Assembly: GCA_023079485.1 (NCBI GenBank)
Contig: CM041097.1
Coordinates: 14,293,561-14,357,560, forward strand
DNA length: 64,000 nucleotides
Source of the DNA: Archilochus colubris
Lineage: Eukaryota; Chordata; Aves; Apodiformes; Trochilidae
Reading direction: 5' to 3'
A model generated the notes under the pieces. That model searched no databases. It was not told where the DNA came from and saw only the letters and a list, made by a program, of their open reading frames with translations. This document shows, one piece after another, positions 12,093-23,460 of this stretch. How positions within the stretch are numbered: position 1 is the stretch's first letter; each line of letters begins with the position of its first letter. The translations under genes were made by a program, and so were the position numbers.

Positions 12093-14540
12093 AAGAAGTA
12101 GGCAAAAGCTTTTCTGACTGTCAGGAGCCCAACTTCTCCTTTCATGTGACACATCTGGGTTACGGTGAGCCTCCCCGAGGCAGACGGCTGGCGGTGGTTG
12201 TGTAACACTACAGTGCAAGAGCCCAGCACCAGGCACAGGGGAGCAAAGGAAGAAAAACACATAGAAAAAAAAACCCCAAATGAGATCATTTAGCAATTAA
12301 AAAATAATGATACCGGGAATAGGGAGGATGGAGGGTGGTTTTGATCTCGCAGCAGGTTTTGTTGCTAAAGAAAATGCTGCTCATTGATGCATTTCTCCAC
12401 CAAAATGTTATTTTTGGCAGGGCAGGGAGGTGATGGTGTGCAGGGCTGAGCCTCCAGGAGGAGACTTGCTGTGCTGCTGGGAGCTGGCAGGGTTTGCTCA
12501 GAGCTGCAGCATCCATCCTGCTGCCCAAGGGCTCCCGTGGCTGGCGTGGGGAAGCAGAAAGCAAAGGCTGAAATCTCCTGTCTGAGGATTTTCAGCCTCA
12601 GATCAGCAATTTAGGGAGGGAAATAACTGCTGTTGCCTCTGCCTCACCATGGCAGCCTCTGGAGCAGCGTTTCACTGTGACACATTCATGTCCTTGAGAA
12701 AAATACCCCTTTTGGGGACTGTGTGACCACTTATATTCACTCTACATTGGGCAATTCCCTGTTATCCAGACCTCTGCCCTCAGTTCAGGGTCCTGCAGTG
12801 TATCCCCTTACAAAACCACTACAGGACACTCAATTTTTCACATTTTTAAACTAACATAAAACAAAGTCAGCAAGCAACAGTTTCAACATGAACTGGGCAT
12901 TTGAACAGGCATACCTGCCTCTGCATTGTGTCCAGCTTCCCTTCAGAGCTCTGCTCTGGATCTGCCCCAGGTGCCATTGCAGGGGTGGAGGGAGCCAAGG
13001 AGGCTCTACAGAGCCTGTCACCCTACAGACAAGCCAGCAAGAGTAACAAAATTCTGGACTAAGCAACAGTGAACTGGCAGCTACAGCTTTCCTCTGGCAA
13101 CAGTAAGCCACTGCCACAGTGATCACTATTCACTTACTGCTCAGAAATGCCATCCCCTAATAACACCTTCACTTCCCGTGCTCAAGTCACTTTAATGGTT
13201 TTATCTTAGCCAAGAAAGAACACGAGTTACTTTTCATTTTAAATAGCATCCCCTGATGATGCTATTAAAATGCAAGCTGAAGAATGACAAAATGGAGAAA
13301 AGCTAAATACAAACTGAAACACCAGCTAGGTTGGAAGCACTCATACCTTTTGAGAAAGGCAAAGTTAAAACAGGAAAAAAAAAATCTAAAAGTGTTTATG
13401 ATTTTGCAGACATCAGAAAACACACTGTAATTTCTAAAGTCTGGGTTCCCTCTTGTCCCATAACTTCCTTAACTTGAACATCACATCTTTCACTGTGATG
13501 TTGTTCATAAAGTCATGAGAAGGAAACAACAGTTCAGTCACCAGAGCCTGAGAAATGAAACAGCAGATGGGGATTAACAATTCTTTGCAAGATCCCTTAC
13601 AGCCTTGTAGCTCCGTTGCTATTTTTAATCAATTCTTGAAGAATTGCTACCAAACGTCCTCTTCTGTGACCATCAGGAATGTCAATAAAAGCACTATCAT
13701 TAGATAACCTTGTTGAAGGGCGGGTGACAAACGACATCACTGGAGCATGGCACACAAATGACTGACTGCAAAGAAACATCTACAGCACTTTCGGAGGATG
13801 CCAGGCTCTGCCTCATCTCTGCTGCAGTGAATTTGTCACCATCAGAATTGAGAGGCTCTTCAGACAAGCAGGAAAGTTTTCCCTCTGGATCCCATCTTCC
13901 CCTGCCCCCTGGCCAGCAAAGGGGTTATTCTCAACACTTGCTGCATCTTCTTACCAAGTTTTCAGCAATGAATATTCAACACTTTAAAAGAAACAGCCAC
14001 ACATGTTCAGGATCACTCAGAGAACATGCAAATATTTATACTTCAGAGCTAGAAAAGCCATGTTAGTGCTATAGGACATCATCTGTATGAATTTATTCAT
14101 ACTACTACTTTCCACAAAGAGGAAATGACTCTGAGCCTTCACCGATACTGAAAAATACTACAGGTAGTCTACAAGCACATAGAAATTTGATGATAAGCTA
14201 TTTCCCTTTATTTGAGCAGATTTTACAAAGCAAGAAAAGTAGTCAGTATTTTAAATGATTTTTTTGGGTGCCTTCTCCCCAGAACAGCAATTTATGCTTT
14301 GGAAAGGGAGGAGGCTGCTTTAAGTAAAGAGAAAGGGGAAGATTTGGAGATGTGCTTTGGCTGACTGGAGCAAGGAGATGGTTATGGTTTTGTAACAGGA
14401 CAGTAAAAGAATAAAAGCACAAGAAAAATACCAGTGGGCCCTTAGGGTAGCTGGGGGTAGGGATGACCTCCCCAGACATGTTCCTTACAGTGCTCCTCAG
14501 CTGCAGTGAAATTCCCACACATCTCTGGGGCTGCAGGTGC

Positions 14541-14645
14541 CATATTTTGGATGACTTATTTTAATGCAAATTGATCATCCAAATGCTCTTTGCAGTATAA
14601 AGATTACAGCCAAGATTAAAGTGCCTTTTAATGATGACTGCTCTG
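14541..14645. promoter_or_regulatory. possible conserved non-coding element with octamer
   Basis: Holds a perfect POU octamer ATGCAAAT at 14564-14571 followed by TGATCATCC, then AGATTAAAG and TTTTAATGATGAC. This dense set of homeodomain/POU-like words in unique DNA is typical of developmental enhancers. Conservation is not testable here, so confidence is low. Confidence 0.3.
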
Positions 14646-16102
14646 GTTTACAACCCTGAGACAGCCAGGAGCCAGAGCTTTGGAGAGTATGTCCAGGATC
14701 CACAGAAAATACCCTGATCTGCTGGTAGAGAGACAAAACTGACAGACACTTCAGGCATAAGATTCTCTGCTTTATGAGTCCTACTGATTTTTTGAGTTTG
14801 TGGCATCTGAAAGTATATGAGGATGCCAGTTGCTGGGAGAAATTCCTTAAAATCAGTTTTCTTAAGTTTCTTGTTTTTTTTTTTTAAATCTCACCACTAT
14901 CATCACTAAAAGCAATCAGACAAGAATGGGGGGGAGGAAAAAAAAGTAGTGTTAAAAATCTCTTTTAATGAAAATCCAAAAAAACTCGGGCTACAATCAG
15001 AAATGTGCACTTCTCCAAAGCATAATTTGGCACCTGCTACAGTCCTTTAGGCTGAAATTTGGAATTTTTGTCCCTTCTTACTCTATAAATCCAAGCAGGA
15101 GGCAATTAATTCTGCTGGGCACAGGAGGTTTTAAATATCCAGCTTTTTATCCCACCAAGGTGACTGTTTATTGAAGAAGACCAAGGAACAGGATTATATG
15201 GGAATTCTTCCTGGCTGGACACATGTGTCTCCTTCTCTAGAGCATTAACTTCTTGGTTTTATAGTCCTCTCTCATTTTTTTTTCCACCTTTGATCATTTC
15301 TGTAAGCATTAGACAGTGCTGACAGCAGGAGTTTGTGTGAGCAGGGCTCTACCTACCCTCTTTCTAACTCTTTCTTCAGATATTCTTTTTGGTTCAACTT
15401 AGCCAGTGTTAATTATGATCCTCCTACTATTGGGAAATGACATTGCTATATATTGCTTATCTCCTTTCATATTTTAATGAAAGGCATGAAAGATAATGGC
15501 TGAATTCATGTAGTGGCAGAAGAAAGGACTTGGTAGATGATGCTATTGTCTGAACACACACTGGGTCTCTATAAATACAGAAAGTCTGTAATTATCATTA
15601 GAAGGTTTGTTAAAATTGAAAAGTAGAGGAATGCCAATTATCCATTAATGAAAATCTCTCTCTTCCCCTGTTACCCTCAGAGGAAGCTGGCAAGCTTCTA
15701 TTCTGAACATTGTTCCCCTACCTCCATCCTTTTTCCTCCCTTCCTCTCATTTCCATTCCTGTCAAAGCCTGCAATGCCTTCAGCATGATAAACACACTGC
15801 TCCTCTGCCTCCACCCCTATCTCGTGGAGAAAGAGGAGGCTCATTCAGTGCTAGCATTTTTATTTAACACAAATTCATTGTTTCAGGACTGTTTTATTTC
15901 CTGCACATACCCCAGTGACTGTGCTCAGAGTTCAAGCTGTGGATGCCAGTCCCAGCCAGGAGTCCAGCTCCCTTCTGCTCTGAACTGGAGCATCTCTGGT
16001 GACCAGCAGTGGCAATCATCACCTCCTCCTAGTGAGATGTGGACCCAGATTTCCATCCAGATGTATCTACAGGAGACTTCATCTTCTCAAAGAGCACTTT
16101 TT

Positions 16103-16196
16103 TATGTATACACATACATATTTATACGTATGTATAGTTATACATACAGGCACACACACACATTTTCACATATAAAATATATTTTGTGTATATAAT
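16103..16196 (+). repeat. TA/CA-rich compound microsatellite
   Basis: Mixed TATACA, CATACA and TATGTA units, then a short (CA)n at about 16150-16162 and TATATA at the end. The translated frame through it (16094-16195) is a repeat artefact. Confidence 0.9.
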
Positions 16197-16794
16197 TGCA
16201 ACCTTTTGGACTAAATGTCAAAACCTGTACACAACTATGGGTGAAACTAGGAAAACAGGTATGGTTATTAATTTATATTCTTGAAAGCACTCCTCAGTAC
16301 CAGCTATTATTAAAATTTTTATTCCTATAACCAGCTTCACAGTTGACATTAATCAGATGAAGAGCAGGATTTTGTACTACATGATAAACATGAGTGCCAA
16401 AACATTTGGGCAGTTTCAGAGACTTTTCTCTCTATTTTTGTGCTAAGGAATTAAGCAAAACTAGTCCATTCCCATGAGCACTTTCATTTGTGAAGACTTA
16501 GAGTTTCCGGGGAATATATGTATAATCAAAACACATAATTCATGCTCATCTCTAACTTGAATCTGGAATTTGAAAAAGCAGATACAAAATCAGGGTTTCT
16601 CCTACACTCACCCATAGGATACCTACAGAGTGTGTGCCAGGAGCAGAAGTCATTCTGCTGCTGTGAGCTCTTCTTCATCTGTGGGATGAGTGCAGTGCAG
16701 CCCCTGAGGAAATGACTTCCCTAAATCTCAGCCATTATTGTTCAGTATTGCAATTTATCCATTTCTGCCTAAATCCCTGCTCTGTACTCAGAGC

Positions 16795-17343
16795 CCCTGT
16801 ACTCAGCCCTGCTGAGGCCACACCTTGAGTCCTGTGTCCAGTTCTGGGCCCCTCAGTTTAGGAAGGATATCGAGGTCCTGGAGTGGGTCCAAAGGAGGGC
16901 AACTAAGCTGGTGAAGGGACTTAAGCAAATATCCTATGAAGAGAGGCTGAGGGAGCTGGGGGTGTTCAGCCTGGAAAAGAGGAGGCTCAGGGGAGACCTC
17001 ATCACTCTCTACAACTCCCTGAAAGGAGGTTGGAGCCAAGTGGGGGTTGGTCTCTTTTCCCAGGCAGCTCTCAGCAAGACAAGAGGACACAGTCTCAAGT
17101 TGTGCCAGGGGAGGTTTAGGTTGGATATTAGAAAGAATTTCTTTACGGAGAGGGTGATCAGACATTGGAATGGGCTGCCCAGGGAAGTAGTGGATTCTCC
17201 GTCCCTGGAGATATTTAAAAAGAGACTGGATGTGGCACTCAGTGCCATGGGCTGGGAACTGCAGCGGGAGTGGATCAAGGGTTGGACTTGATGATCTCTG
17301 AGGTCCCTTCCAACCCAGCCAATTCTATGATTCTATGATTCTA
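16795..17343 (+). mobile_element. CR1 LINE 3' end, 5'-truncated
   Basis: About 550 bp of the conserved CR1 3' region: the CTGTGTCCAGTTCTGGGCCCCTCA block, the GAGAGGCTGAGGGAGCTGGG block, TGGAATGGGCTGCCCAGGGA, and a short 3' UTR with GGTTGGACTTGATGATCTC. It ends in repeated ATTCTATG octamers at 17321-17343. CR1 ends in such octamers instead of poly(A), which fixes the 3' boundary and the strand. The 5' edge near 16795 is abrupt, as expected for target-primed reverse transcription that stopped early. No target duplication is visible, which is normal for CR1. Confidence 0.97.
16803..17291 (+). pseudogene. CR1 ORF2 C-terminal region, still open
   Basis: This is the C-terminal part of the CR1 ORF2 polyprotein, downstream of the reverse transcriptase core. 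It reads without a stop from TCA at 16803 to the TGA at 17289, about 162 codons. Recognisable CR1 blocks occur in order: [41 protein letters not shown], and [24 protein letters not shown]. It has no start codon of its own, no endonuclease and no polymerase, so it cannot work. The intact frame over this length suggests a fairly recent insertion compared with the other CR1 copies here. No host promoter or splice context indicates exaptation. Confidence 0.9.
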
Positions 17344-17345
17344 CA

Positions 17346-20300
17346 TTTTGGGCCAGTTAGCTGAAGCATGATAAGACTTCAGAAAATGTGTGATTTGAAA
17401 TACAATTTTGGTGAGTCAGTGTGAGAACTCTTTCACAGAGGTTAAGATAATGTCTTGTAATCTCACTTTTTCGTTGAGCTAAGATCCTGAGTCTCAGAAG
17501 CTTTGGGGTAAGGTGTGGTATGCCAGGGTCCAAGGGAGTAGCACAACACAACATGCACACCAACTCACCCTTTAATTCATACTGAATATGTATTTTAATC
17601 ACCTTCACTTTAAGGACCTTGACTTCTGCATTGTGGGAGATGTAAAAATGCCCCAGATTTGTCTGACCTTTAGGCTTTAGCCACAGACCACTGATACTCA
17701 GGTAGCCACATGCTAACGTAGCAGCAGCAATTAATATGCAGTGTGTACATGCACTGATCTTTGGGGCTGTAAGCAATCAGCTATGGAAAAGCTGTTCTGC
17801 TTCTTGATGTTTGTATCCTGGGTTGTCATTGAGCATTAAGACACCTGGACATCAGTTTAAGATCTCAAATTTAGACATCGATTTAAAAAAATACCTTTCC
17901 AGTTCTTTGCATGGAAATGCCACTCTGCTGCTTGTTGTAAGGACATTGCTGAGGCTACCAGAGCTGCTAGGAGAGGCAGCAGCTAGGAGAGCCAGATTTG
18001 CACACCCAGAGCATTTGCACTGTTGGGCTGAATTTCATATTATCCTTGAATTTTTCTTTCCTTTTCATCAGAACTGGGATGTTCTTGTCCAGAAATATCC
18101 AGGAAACACAATACATTCACAAATAGTTCTGTCTCAAGAGTAAAGTAGAAAAGATAAAATTCAGAAGTATCAGTAAACCCAGTAAAAACCAGTATTTTAA
18201 TCCTAGCATGTACTGCTGGCATGTACAATATGGTTGGGTTTTTTTTTTTTTTTTTTAATTTTCAGTATGCCATGCATTTGAGATAATGTGATTATTAGAA
18301 TTAAAATAAATATAATTCCAGCTCTGAAGAATATTTAGCATTGCAGAAATGAATCTCATTTGGGTACTGTTATGCATTTCATTTCTTCTAAATCTTTGCT
18401 GCTCAAGGCCAGAAACATTTAAATAGGTCAGGGATAGCTGCCCTTATCCTTCTGCATTTAGATGCTCCCTTTATATGACAGCACTTGTTTCTCTTTGATC
18501 ACCAACTTGTCTTGATGTGCATTTCAATAATTATTTGAATTATCCCCTAGAACTTCCCTGTACCCCCCTTTTAAAAAATACTGTGTGCAAGGGAATAAGA
18601 GATCTAGAGAGAGCAGAAGGGCTTGGCAATACTTGCTGCTCCCAAGCTGAAGTTCCCTGTCTCTGATTTTTCATAACCAGAACGAGAGCAAGTGATCAGT
18701 TTGGTGGCCACTGTGGTAGGCAAGAATCCTTTCTTACTAACTTGGGATGCAAAGCTCCAAAGGAGTGGCTTAAAACTGATTTTTTTTAAAGAAACCAAAC
18801 CTTCATGAACTCCTCCATCACTAAATGGCTCTGAGAGCCTTATCAGCTTGCCCATAACCCTGTCACCTCCAGAGAAAAAAAAAAGGAAAAACTACACCCA
18901 CATTCACTGGGCTTCTCTGAGCAGGTTTGTTCTTGCTTGCTGTACACAAACAGCAGCAATGTCAGTTTCTGGTGCCTGCTCAAGTCAACCAAAGAACCTT
19001 CCCCTTTAGCACTGGGAGTTGGCATTGCCCAGAATGGCTCTAATAAGCTTCCAACTAGCTCCTATGAAACTTAATTTTATGAGAAATCTTGTAGTTACTT
19101 AAACAGATTCTTATTTCTGTAAAAGTTCTTACAACTTTCCAAGAGAAAGCATCTTCAGATTTATATTATTTACCAGTGGCAGGAGAAACACAGTTAGGTT
19201 GGAGTGAGAAGAATTGTGTTCCCAGACACAGGGGAAGCTTTGTACTTTGATCCAAGCTGCAGGAGTGGTCCCTGGGGTGGGACAGGGCCTGGGCTTGCAA
19301 GTAGCCTTATTATTTGGGTGAGGTATGGGTGGGACCTGGGAAATATGAGTGCTGCCTGTAAATGTTAATGTAGATGTCTAACATATCCACTTCCAGATGA
19401 ACAATGAGAGGGTGGAATTTCTGGGAAAAGGTGATGGGAGGGACAGAAGGCAAGTTACAGAAACAGAAACTTAAATGAAATGTTCATTGAAAAATATTTA
19501 GGGAAGTTAGAGCCAGAGCTGATGGTCAGAGACAGAGTTGATGGTCAGAGCCATCCCCATTTGTTCTCTCCCCTGCTCCATGGGTGTTCAGGTGTGGTTG
19601 TTTGTAGGGGCAGTGCATGTCCAGGTTCACCATTTGAGCAGTAGAATTTCAGCCAGAAGCATGCATCAGAGAATAACATTTGTCCTCTGACATCCCTTCA
19701 CTTGTGATGTGCTGGCTAGCAAAAATTAACAGCAGAAGTAAAACAAATAAAAATTTGTCTATATTAAAAATCAATAAAATATGCCCACGTCCTATTTATC
19801 CCTGGTTTTTAAACATCAAGTCTTTGGACTTTAGCTAGCTGGGGGCAGGGAGTCTGTTGCCCACACTTTTGCAAGCATGAAAATATTTATGACCAGAGAC
19901 ACCACCAGCACTATCTGGCAGTGAAAGGCCCCTGCCAGCAACATGCAGGCACATCAAATCTGTATTGTTTGTCTCATTTAGCAACTGTGGACACATGAAT
20001 TTTTAACCTATTTCCAATTGAATTGCAAGACCACAGCCATTTGGCTTCAAACCACACCAAAGTAGCTGCTGTGTGTGCTGTGTCGTGCATTGCACTTGAT
20101 TGAGAGCCAGGGGAGAGCTGGTGCAGAGCTGACCTTTCCTGCAGAAAACTTTGGGAATGACTCAGCTGTCCTGACATTCCCAGGGATGAAATGGCCACTA
20201 CAGCTTCAGCAGGAAAAGGCAGAAGCACCCAGAGGCTGATGGCCATCACAGGCTGTTTGGTTGATGGATGGGGAAGTGGTTGGAGCCATAGGAGATTAAA

Positions 20301-21669
20301 TCTCAACCAAGGCTGGTTGCGGACTCCAGAGTTTGAGGATCTCTGACCAACCTCAAGCACTGCATCCATGCAGTGGCACTGCCACCATCACCATCCTGCT
20401 CTTCAGGAAGTTTTACAGGCCATATTTTTGGTGCTCCATTAAAAAAGCTTTTATACCCCATCTGCAGTGGTGTATTAGCCACTGTAATGGTGGAGAAACA
20501 TCAACTTCATCCTTCCTCCTCAAAGCCTGAGCTCCTTTCTACCTTTCCTTGGGAGCACTCCCCTTCCTAAAATTTTCATTTCATTGCCTGGCTTGGCAAA
20601 AACCAGGTATGTGATTTCATATTAAGCTCTGGTAGTTTATCATAAATTTAAACCAGCAATTCTGGAAACTGTTTAGTTTAGTAGTGTTCCTGATGCTCAC
20701 CTTTGCTTTGTGGTGGAAGCAGCCAAAGCTGTTATGCACAACAAGTGTTCTGCTCTGCAGTCAGATTTGAAGAAACTTTGAGTACAAGATGCAAACACTA
20801 CTCTTACAAATAAAAATGAGCATTTAGAGAATCTTTGCAAATGCATGTGGAATTCTCCAGAAATTAACTGTAAGGGTCTTTTTCCCATGGGTGACAGCAA
20901 CTCCTTTTTGTCCTAGAGATCCCAAATGTGCTCGGTCAGGTTGTATTCAGTGGGACTTGTGTTAGTTGCAGCCATGATTCTGAGTGAATCACTCCTTTCT
21001 TTTTATTAATTAGAAAGGAAAAATACTTTTTTGCCTTCCATATTTCCTTCACTGTTATATCATCACACGAAGAACATCACAGTTGCAAAGTTAGACTAAA
21101 AAAGTACTTTGCATGAAAGATAAATAATTTTATTGACTGTCTAGTTAATATCTCTCTAAAAAGTCTTGCATTTCTCTGATCTCAGCTGATGTGTTTGAGC
21201 AATGCAATGTACATCTCATGGTTTGACTTTACCAAAAAGATTTACCTTGCTCATAGGCTCCTACCAGCCTGCTGGTCTGAGTCTTAAAATAGAGCTGTCA
21301 ATACCACTTTCTTCAGAAGAATGTGGTGCTGCTGAGCCATTATTCAGAATAAAAAGAGTAGAGCTTCCAGAGAAAACATTGTTTAACATAGGAAAAAAAA
21401 GGACACAAAGCCTACTGAATCAACAACTGTGTGTCTCTTGGTTTTGGTCGGGGTTTCTGCCACAAGTTATCTGAAGTGTACCAGTGGTCTCCCATCATCA
21501 AAAACAAAAGAACAAGTGTTAATCCTCTTTGTCCTCCTCAGTCAAAGATTATTTAATACAAAATCTGTTTAGTAGAGGAGACAAATAAACTTTTGTGATT
21601 GCTGCATTTGCATATGAAGAAGTGGCAAGGTTTATAATTGTAAACCACCACCATCACTTGGAAACTTCC
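17346..21669. other. gene-free unique sequence
   Basis: No recognised gene. An 18-base T tract lies at 18239-18256. A small 19-bp tandem duplication (AGAG-TGATGGTCAGAG) lies at 19515-19552. Open frames (17357-17776 and 19974-20369, both minus, 139 and 131 codons) carry no motif I know. Confidence 0.55.
18239..18256 (+). repeat. poly(T) tract
   Basis: Eighteen consecutive T residues after TGGTTGGG. No insertion boundary can be recognised beside it. Confidence 0.9.
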
Positions 21670-22175
21670 ATGTTCTTCCCTGGTGGGCTCACTTACCAGC
21701 TGCGCCAGAAAGTTCCACACCTCCTAAACTGCTTTTCTGCTGTGTTGTATTTCCAGTAGACGTGGTAAATTGAAGTCTCCCACTAGAACAAGGGATAGTG
21801 ACTGTGAGACTTCTGCCAGATGCCTGTAGAACACTTTGTCTGCCTCTTCATCCTTACTGGGTGGTCTATAGCAGACTCCCAACAGGATATCTGCCTTGTT
21901 GGCCCTGCCCATCATCCTCACCCAGAAACACTCAACTTTATCAAGCAGCTGTTGAGCTCTATACAATACACAGAGCCACCTCACCACCTCTCCTTCCTTA
22001 TCTGTCCCTTCTGGAGAGCTCATAGCCACGTGTTGCAGCACTCCATTCACCAGCTGTCCCACCATGTTTCTGCTATGGTGACTGTGTCACACCTATCCTG
22101 ACACACAGTGGCTTTCATCTCGTTCTGCTTGATGCCCATGACACATATATTTTTGTAGATGCACTTGAGCAGGGC
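21670..22175 (-). pseudogene. CR1 ORF2 endonuclease fragment
   Basis: Minus-strand remnant of the LINE endonuclease (exonuclease-endonuclease-phosphatase fold), which nicks target DNA for integration. Recognisable motifs in order are MGIKQNEMK, TIAETWWD (with the catalytic Glu of ETWW), GVCYRPPSKDEE, and VGDFNL (catalytic Asp and Asn). The last recognisable block, LAQLVSEPT, is in a shifted frame. The final SDH catalytic His seen in the 40-kb copy is lost with the truncation. A 113-codon uninterrupted stretch (21724-22065) covers the middle. It is followed 5' by the ORF1 remnant. Confidence 0.88.
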
Positions 22176-22189
22176 TATCAATTTCACCC

Positions 22190-23345
22190 TCAGCTTTGAC
22201 ATGCCACCCCTGGGCTCATCTCCAGTTTTGTCCCCTTCTCCCTACAAACTGATTTTAAAGCCTTTAAAATGAGCCCTGTCAACTCATGAGCTATAATCTG
22301 TTTGCCCCTTTGAGACAGCTCAATTCTATCTCTTGCTAGCAGGCCCAGTGCCACGTACACCTTCCCATGATAAAATAAAAAACCACACAAAGTTCTACTG
22401 ATGGCACCAGCCCCTAACCCATGTGTTAATCAAGTGTTTTGTCTGTTCCTTTTAGCATCCTTCCCTGCCACTGAAGGGACTAAGGAGAACACTACCTGTG
22501 CTCCTGAACCTTCAGCTAATCATTCCAGCAACCTAAAGTGCTTTTTGATCACTTTTAGACTTCTCTCTGCAATCTCACTGCTGCCACATGCATTACCAAG
22601 AGTGGGAGATAGTCAGAGGGCTGAACCAGACCCAGGAGTTCCCTGGTTACATCTCTAACCCAGGATCCAGGGAGGCAGAGACATCCCTGTGGGAAGGGTC
22701 TGGTCACCATGTTGGGCCCTTGGTTCTCCTCAGAAGGGAATCACCCACAATTATACTCCTTGTTTGCTTTTTTGTTTGGTTTGGTTTGGGTTTTTTGTTT
22801 GTTTTTTGTTTTGTTTGTTTGTTTTTTCTCTTAATAAAGCATTCATAATGCATGGGGGTGACTGGCACACCTTAAGCAACATCCTGGATGGACCTTCACC
22901 TACATCCTCAAGTTCCAGAGCCCCCACATGTGTTGTTCAGGGGCAACTGGGGAGGTAGGAGAGGACGAGAGGGGATTCATCTTCTGCTTTGAGCAGGGAC
23001 TTGTTTCTATTCCCCCCTTTCTCTCGGAGGTCCCCTCCTCCTGCTGGGTGACAGCAGGGTAGGGGATCCTCTCCTGGTGGAGCCTCCATCCTCTGGCTTT
23101 CCCTCAGGGCTGGTAGGCTCTGGCTCCATCAACCTCTCTCCCCCTCACACTCCCTGACGATCCTCAACCTTTCCACTTCCTCTCTCAGCCACCATGCCGA
23201 GCAGGGCATTCACCGTGTCACAGGGGACACAGCTCTCGTCTCCTCTGCTCCCCAGACCGGGATCAGACAGTCCCTGGTTCCCGCTCTTTTTGCCGCAGCT
23301 CCCTTGGTGCTGCTCCTCCCCCTGAGAGGGCTCGGCCGCCATTCA
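22190..23345 (-). pseudogene. CR1 ORF1 remnant
   Basis: Pseudogenised ORF1 of the minus-strand CR1. The N-terminal part shows CVPCDTVNALLGMVAE, parallel to the CVQCEQVNDLLCLVAE of the 38.7-kb copy, including the Cys pair and the start of the coiled coil. Further on, IIVGDSLLR matches the VVVVGDSLLR block I of an SGNH esterase-like domain. The following residues (RDVS, LTISHSW) match the other copy only after frameshifts. The C-terminal segment is open for about 66 codons (22190-22390). A (CAAA)n expansion at 22760-22828 splits the lysine-rich linker that precedes the GDS motif. It cannot encode a functional protein. Confidence 0.75.
22760..22828 (-). repeat. (CAAA)n expansion inside CR1 ORF1
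   Basis: On the minus strand this reads as CAAA, CAAAA and CCAAA units, about 70 bp. In the other CR1 copy the matching place, just before the GDS motif, is a short lysine-rich A tract (39219-39233). The repeat therefore probably grew from that tract after insertion. Confidence 0.85.
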
Positions 23346-23460
23346 CCTCATTCCCCACCCCCGGGCTGATCCAGAGCCGGCGGGCAGGAGCTCTCTGCTT
23401 GCGGGGAGAGGAAGGGCTGCGGTGCCCTCCATTTCTTTCTGCTTCTGCCACGGTTTGGCT

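Larger units (their letters stand above)
9576..16794. other. gene-free unique sequence with simple repeats
   Basis: No recognised gene. Overlapping open frames on both strands near 9.85-10.26 kb (120 and 128 codons) cancel each other as evidence. Other frames are short and motif-free. The interval contains (TTTA)n, (GTTTT)n and TA/CA simple repeats, a 50-bp diverged tandem duplication, and an octamer-bearing non-coding-element-like stretch; each is listed separately. Confidence 0.55.
21670..23460 (-). mobile_element. CR1 LINE 5' half, 3'-truncated and decayed
   Basis: On the minus strand this interval aligns in order with the better preserved CR1 at 38.4-40.9 kb. From high to low coordinate it has a CpG-rich 5' part (about 23150-23460), an ORF1 N-terminal CVPCDTVNALLGMVAE block, an SGNH-type IIVGDSLLR motif (about 22725-22765), an ORF1 C-terminal segment, and the ORF2 endonuclease. 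It stops at about 21670, just after the endonuclease EPT motif. The reverse transcriptase, 3' UTR and octamer tail are missing. Stops and frameshifts interrupt every frame. Losing the 3' half is unusual for a LINE and points to later deletion or recombination. The outer 5' boundary is uncertain by roughly 100 bp. Confidence 0.88.

Noticed and set aside
12015..12296. Frames with lysine/asparagine or phenylalanine runs
   Set aside because: They are translations of the (GTTTT)n repeat.
19515..19552. 19-bp tandem duplication
   Set aside because: It is a short slippage product without a repeat family.
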